Made by a program: the position numbers and the translations under genes | Shown here: positions 61,930 through 64,000 of the stretch, one piece after another | How the letters are laid out: the number at the start of each line of letters is the position of its first letter | How positions within the stretch are numbered: position 1 is the stretch's first letter | The notes under the pieces: generated by a model | What the model saw: only the letters and a program-made list of their open reading frames with translations | What the model was told of the DNA's origin: nothing | The model's database searches: none | Source: Rhodophyticola sp. CCM32 | GTDB taxonomy: Bacteria > Pseudomonadota > Alphaproteobacteria > Rhodobacterales > Rhodobacteraceae | Direction of reading: 5' to 3' | NCBI RefSeq assembly: GCF_004751985.1 | Contig: NZ_CP038492.1 | Span: 3,596,001 to 3,660,000, forward strand | Length of the DNA stretch: 64,000 nucleotides

Positions 61930-62634
61930 CTAGGGGGAAAAATGGCCCTCAATCGTCGCAGTCAGCGCTGCTGCATCCGGTGTCTCAGAGACAGGGGCAA
62001 GCGCCTGCAAATCCATAGGCAGGGCCGCGCGCACAGGCTGGCTGAGACAGGGCAGAACCAGCCGGGCCGTGCGGGTCTGGCCCATGGCTTTCACAAACAG
62101 ATCCGCGCTTCTGGGGGAGAATAAGGGCGCGATGACCGGGCGCCCCCGGCTGAGCGTCCCGTCAAATGCGGCGGGGCGCGCGCAGGCCCGCTGTTCATAG
62201 GTCGCAACCCCTCGGGCCTCCAGACCGGCAGCGGAAAGCAGCCCCGCCACATCGCCCCGCGTGTGGCGCCCATGTATATGCAACACCCGGCCCCCGGTAT
62301 GGGCTGCCTGCACCAGCGCCACAAGCTCTGCCGCCGTGCCCCCGGCGGACCGGGCCTGCAAGCCTGCGGCCTGTGCCACCTCTGCGGTGTGGTCACCGAC
62401 ACAGAATACCGGCAGATCGCGCCGGTCTGACATATCGGCAAATCGCCTGACCCCGTTTTCCGATGTGAAAATCAGCGCGCCCACCCCATCAAGGCTGAGC
62501 CGTGGCTCTAGCGGGGCAATCTCCTGCAAGGGGGCGATCACCACCTCTATCCTGCCGGTGAACCGGGCCGCAAACCGGCTGGATTGCGGGGCAGGGCGGG
62601 TCAGCAACAACAAAGGCGCGGCATTGTCAGGCAT
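61930..62634 (-). CDS. hemD: Uroporphyrinogen-III synthase
   Basis: 234 aa. Closes and inverts the tetrapyrrole in heme synthesis. The family is poorly conserved, but [16 protein letters not shown] at the start, [14 protein letters not shown] and [17 protein letters not shown] are typical, and the hemY neighbourhood supports it. ATG 62634. Divergent from tsaD with about 48 nt between the starts. Confidence 0.85.
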   Translation of the reverse strand: MPDNAAPLLLLTRPAPQSSRFAARFTGRIEVVIAPLQEIAPLEPRLSLDGVGALIFTSENGVRRFADMSDRRDLPVFCVGDHTAEVAQAAGLQARSAGGTAAELVALVQAAHTGGRVLHIHGRHTRGDVAGLLSAAGLEARGVATYEQRACARPAAFDGTLSRGRPVIAPLFSPRSADLFVKAMGQTRTARLVLPCLSQPVRAALPMDLQALAPVSETPDAAALTATIEGHFSP

Positions 62635-62682
62635 GGGCCCGAGTGTTACCTGCGATCCGAACCCCAGGCAACGAACCCGATC

Positions 62683-63762
62683 ATGACCGCGCCCCTGACC
62701 CTTCTTGGTATCGAAAGCAGCTGCGATGATACGGCGGCGGCGGTTCTGCGCGACGATGGGGGGCCGCAGATCCTGTCCTCCATCGTTTCCGGCCAGACCG
62801 ATCTGCACGCCGCCTTTGGCGGGGTCGTGCCCGAGATTGCCGCCCGCGCCCATGCGGAACGTCTTGATCTGGTGGTGGCGCAGGCGCTGGAACAGGCGGA
62901 AACCGCGCTGGATAAAATTGACGCGATTGCGGTGACCGCCGGGCCCGGGCTGATCGGCGGTGTGCTGTCCGGTGTCATGGCCGCCAAGGGGCTGGCCTTT
63001 GCCCTGAACAAACCGCTGATCGGGGTGAACCATCTGGCCGGTCACGCCCTGACCCCGCGCCTGACCGATGCTCTCGCCTATCCCTATCTGATGCTGCTGG
63101 TCTCTGGCGGCCATTGCCAGTTTCTGCGCGTGGACGGGCATGACGCATTCACCCGCCTTGGCGGCACCATTGACGACGCCCCGGGGGAGGCCTTCGACAA
63201 GGTGGCGCGTATCCTTGGCCTGCCGCAACCCGGCGGCCCCGCAGTCGAGGCTGAGGCCGCGCGCGGCGACCCCACCCGCTTTGCCCTGCCGCGCCCATTA
63301 TTGGACCGGCCCGGCGCGGACCTGTCATTCTCAGGGCTGAAAACCGCCGTCCTGCGCAGCCGTGATGCGGTGGTGGCGGAAAAATCCGGCCTGACAGATC
63401 AGGATCGCGCCGATCTTTGCGCCGGGTTTCAGGCGGCTGTGCGCGATGTGCTGGCCGAAAAATCCCGCCGCGCCCTGACCGGCCAAGGCGATCTGACCGG
63501 GTTTGCCGTTGCCGGTGGTGTTGCCGCGAACCAGACCCTTCGGGACGCTTTGAAACAGGTCGCGGCGGATGCGGGCCTGCCCTTCATCGCGCCGCCGATG
63601 GCGCTTTGCACCGACAACGCGGCGATGATCGCCTATGCGGGGCTGGAGGCATTCCGGGATGGGCATAGGGATGGTATGGATCTGGCCGCGCGCCCCCGCT
63701 GGCCGCTGGATCGCACCAGCCCGGCGCTGATCGGCTCTGGTAAAAAAGGTGCCAAGGCATGA
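62683..63762 (+). CDS. tsaD: tRNA N6-adenosine threonylcarbamoyltransferase
   Basis: 359 aa. Makes t6A37 with TsaB/TsaE. Metal ligands H117 and H121 (NHLAGH), the [12 protein letters not shown] start and VSGGHCQFL are present. ATG 62683 gives the family start; the reading from 62584 runs back over hemD. Stop overlaps gpsA by 4 nt. Confidence 0.97.
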   Translation: MTAPLTLLGIESSCDDTAAAVLRDDGGPQILSSIVSGQTDLHAAFGGVVPEIAARAHAERLDLVVAQALEQAETALDKIDAIAVTAGPGLIGGVLSGVMAAKGLAFALNKPLIGVNHLAGHALTPRLTDALAYPYLMLLVSGGHCQFLRVDGHDAFTRLGGTIDDAPGEAFDKVARILGLPQPGGPAVEAEAARGDPTRFALPRPLLDRPGADLSFSGLKTAVLRSRDAVVAEKSGLTDQDRADLCAGFQAAVRDVLAEKSRRALTGQGDLTGFAVAGGVAANQTLRDALKQVAADAGLPFIAPPMALCTDNAAMIAYAGLEAFRDGHRDGMDLAARPRWPLDRTSPALIGSGKKGAKA

Positions 63763-64000
63763 GCGTCATAGCTGCCATCGACATTGCAGGCGCGGGCGCC
63801 TTCGGCACGGCGCTGGCGATCACACTGGCCAATGCGGGCCATCCGGTGACGCTTTGGGCGCGCCAGGGCGCCGAAAAGATGCAGGCGCAGCGCCAGAATA
63901 CCCGCCGCCTGCCCGGTCATGATCTGCCGCCGGGTATCCGCGTCACCGGCGATCTGGCAAGCCTGACGTCCGATATCCTGATCCTGGCGATCCCGACCCA
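63759..64000 (+). CDS. gpsA: Glycerol-3-phosphate dehydrogenase [NAD(P)+], N-terminal part
   Basis: About 80 codons, cut by the right edge. The Rossmann loop [10 protein letters not shown] near residues 11-20 and VTLWAR after the second strand identify GpsA, which makes sn-glycerol-3-phosphate for phospholipids. ATG overlaps the tsaD stop (ATGA). Confidence 0.92.
   Translation, partial: MSVIAAIDIAGAGAFGTALAITLANAGHPVTLWARQGAEKMQAQRQNTRRLPGHDLPPGIRVTGDLASLTSDILILAIPT

Overview
The window comes from a high-GC alphaproteobacterium of the Rhodobacteraceae/Roseobacteraceae type. The evidence is the rplA-rplJL-rpoBC / str / S10-spc-alpha ribosomal super-cluster in alphaproteobacterial form (rpoB of about 1,378 codons, rplC with a long Ala/Glu tail, adk with a zinc LID downstream of secY), followed by rarA-crcB-rluC-HAD-ATP12, a four-gene aap amino-acid ABC transporter, and the block yidC-MOSC-engB-argB. 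Genus cannot be fixed by eye.

Layout. 1-10028: end of rplA, rplJ, rplL, rpoB, rpoC, closed by a strong terminator. 10.1-13.0 kb: accessory patch with an XRE repressor and ImmA/IrrE protease pair, two overlapping small genes, a 101-bp palindromic repeat and a DMT permease. 13.0-19.7 kb: str operon and first S10 genes (rpsL-rpsG-fusA-tuf-rpsJ-rplC-rplD-rplW), ended by a terminator. 19.8-22.1 kb: insertion between rplW and rplB with two toxin-antitoxin modules (Panacea-type on minus, VapBC on plus) and a duplicated copy of the rplB leader. 22.1-24.8 kb: rplB-rpsS-rplV-rpsC-rplP, then another terminator. 24.9-28.4 kb: second insertion with a broken acyltransferase/SGNH gene, a 2OG-Fe(II) oxygenase, a brnA-like remnant and a secreted hypothetical protein. 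28.4-35.7 kb: spc operon (rpmC to secY-adk), restarted from its own promoter. 35.9-38.9 kb: small membrane protein, then the alpha operon (rpsM-rpsK-rpoA-rplQ).

39-64 kb: a luxR-luxI quorum-sensing cassette with a small antisense gene; rarA-crcB-rluC-HAD-atpF2; aapJQMP; then on the minus strand yidC-MOSC-engB-argB-ferredoxin-sixA, an EAL phosphodiesterase, a frameshifted ttcA, an alpha/beta hydrolase (plus), hemD-mitofilin-like-hemY (minus), and tsaD-gpsA (plus, gpsA cut by the window edge).

The most interesting signals are not single genes: (i) the ribosomal super-operon is cut by accessory DNA, with terminators before the cuts and, at three of the junctions, a visible promoter after them; (ii) the rplB leader is duplicated around a VapBC module; (iii) a 101-bp palindromic repeat occurs four times, once supplying the stop codon of adk; (iv) a 41-43 nt double hairpin occurs twice with identical stems but different loops; (v) two single-base frameshifts look like loss of one G from a G run. 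No tRNA, rRNA, CRISPR array or integrase was recognised. Homology calls are from memory of the families; no searches were run.
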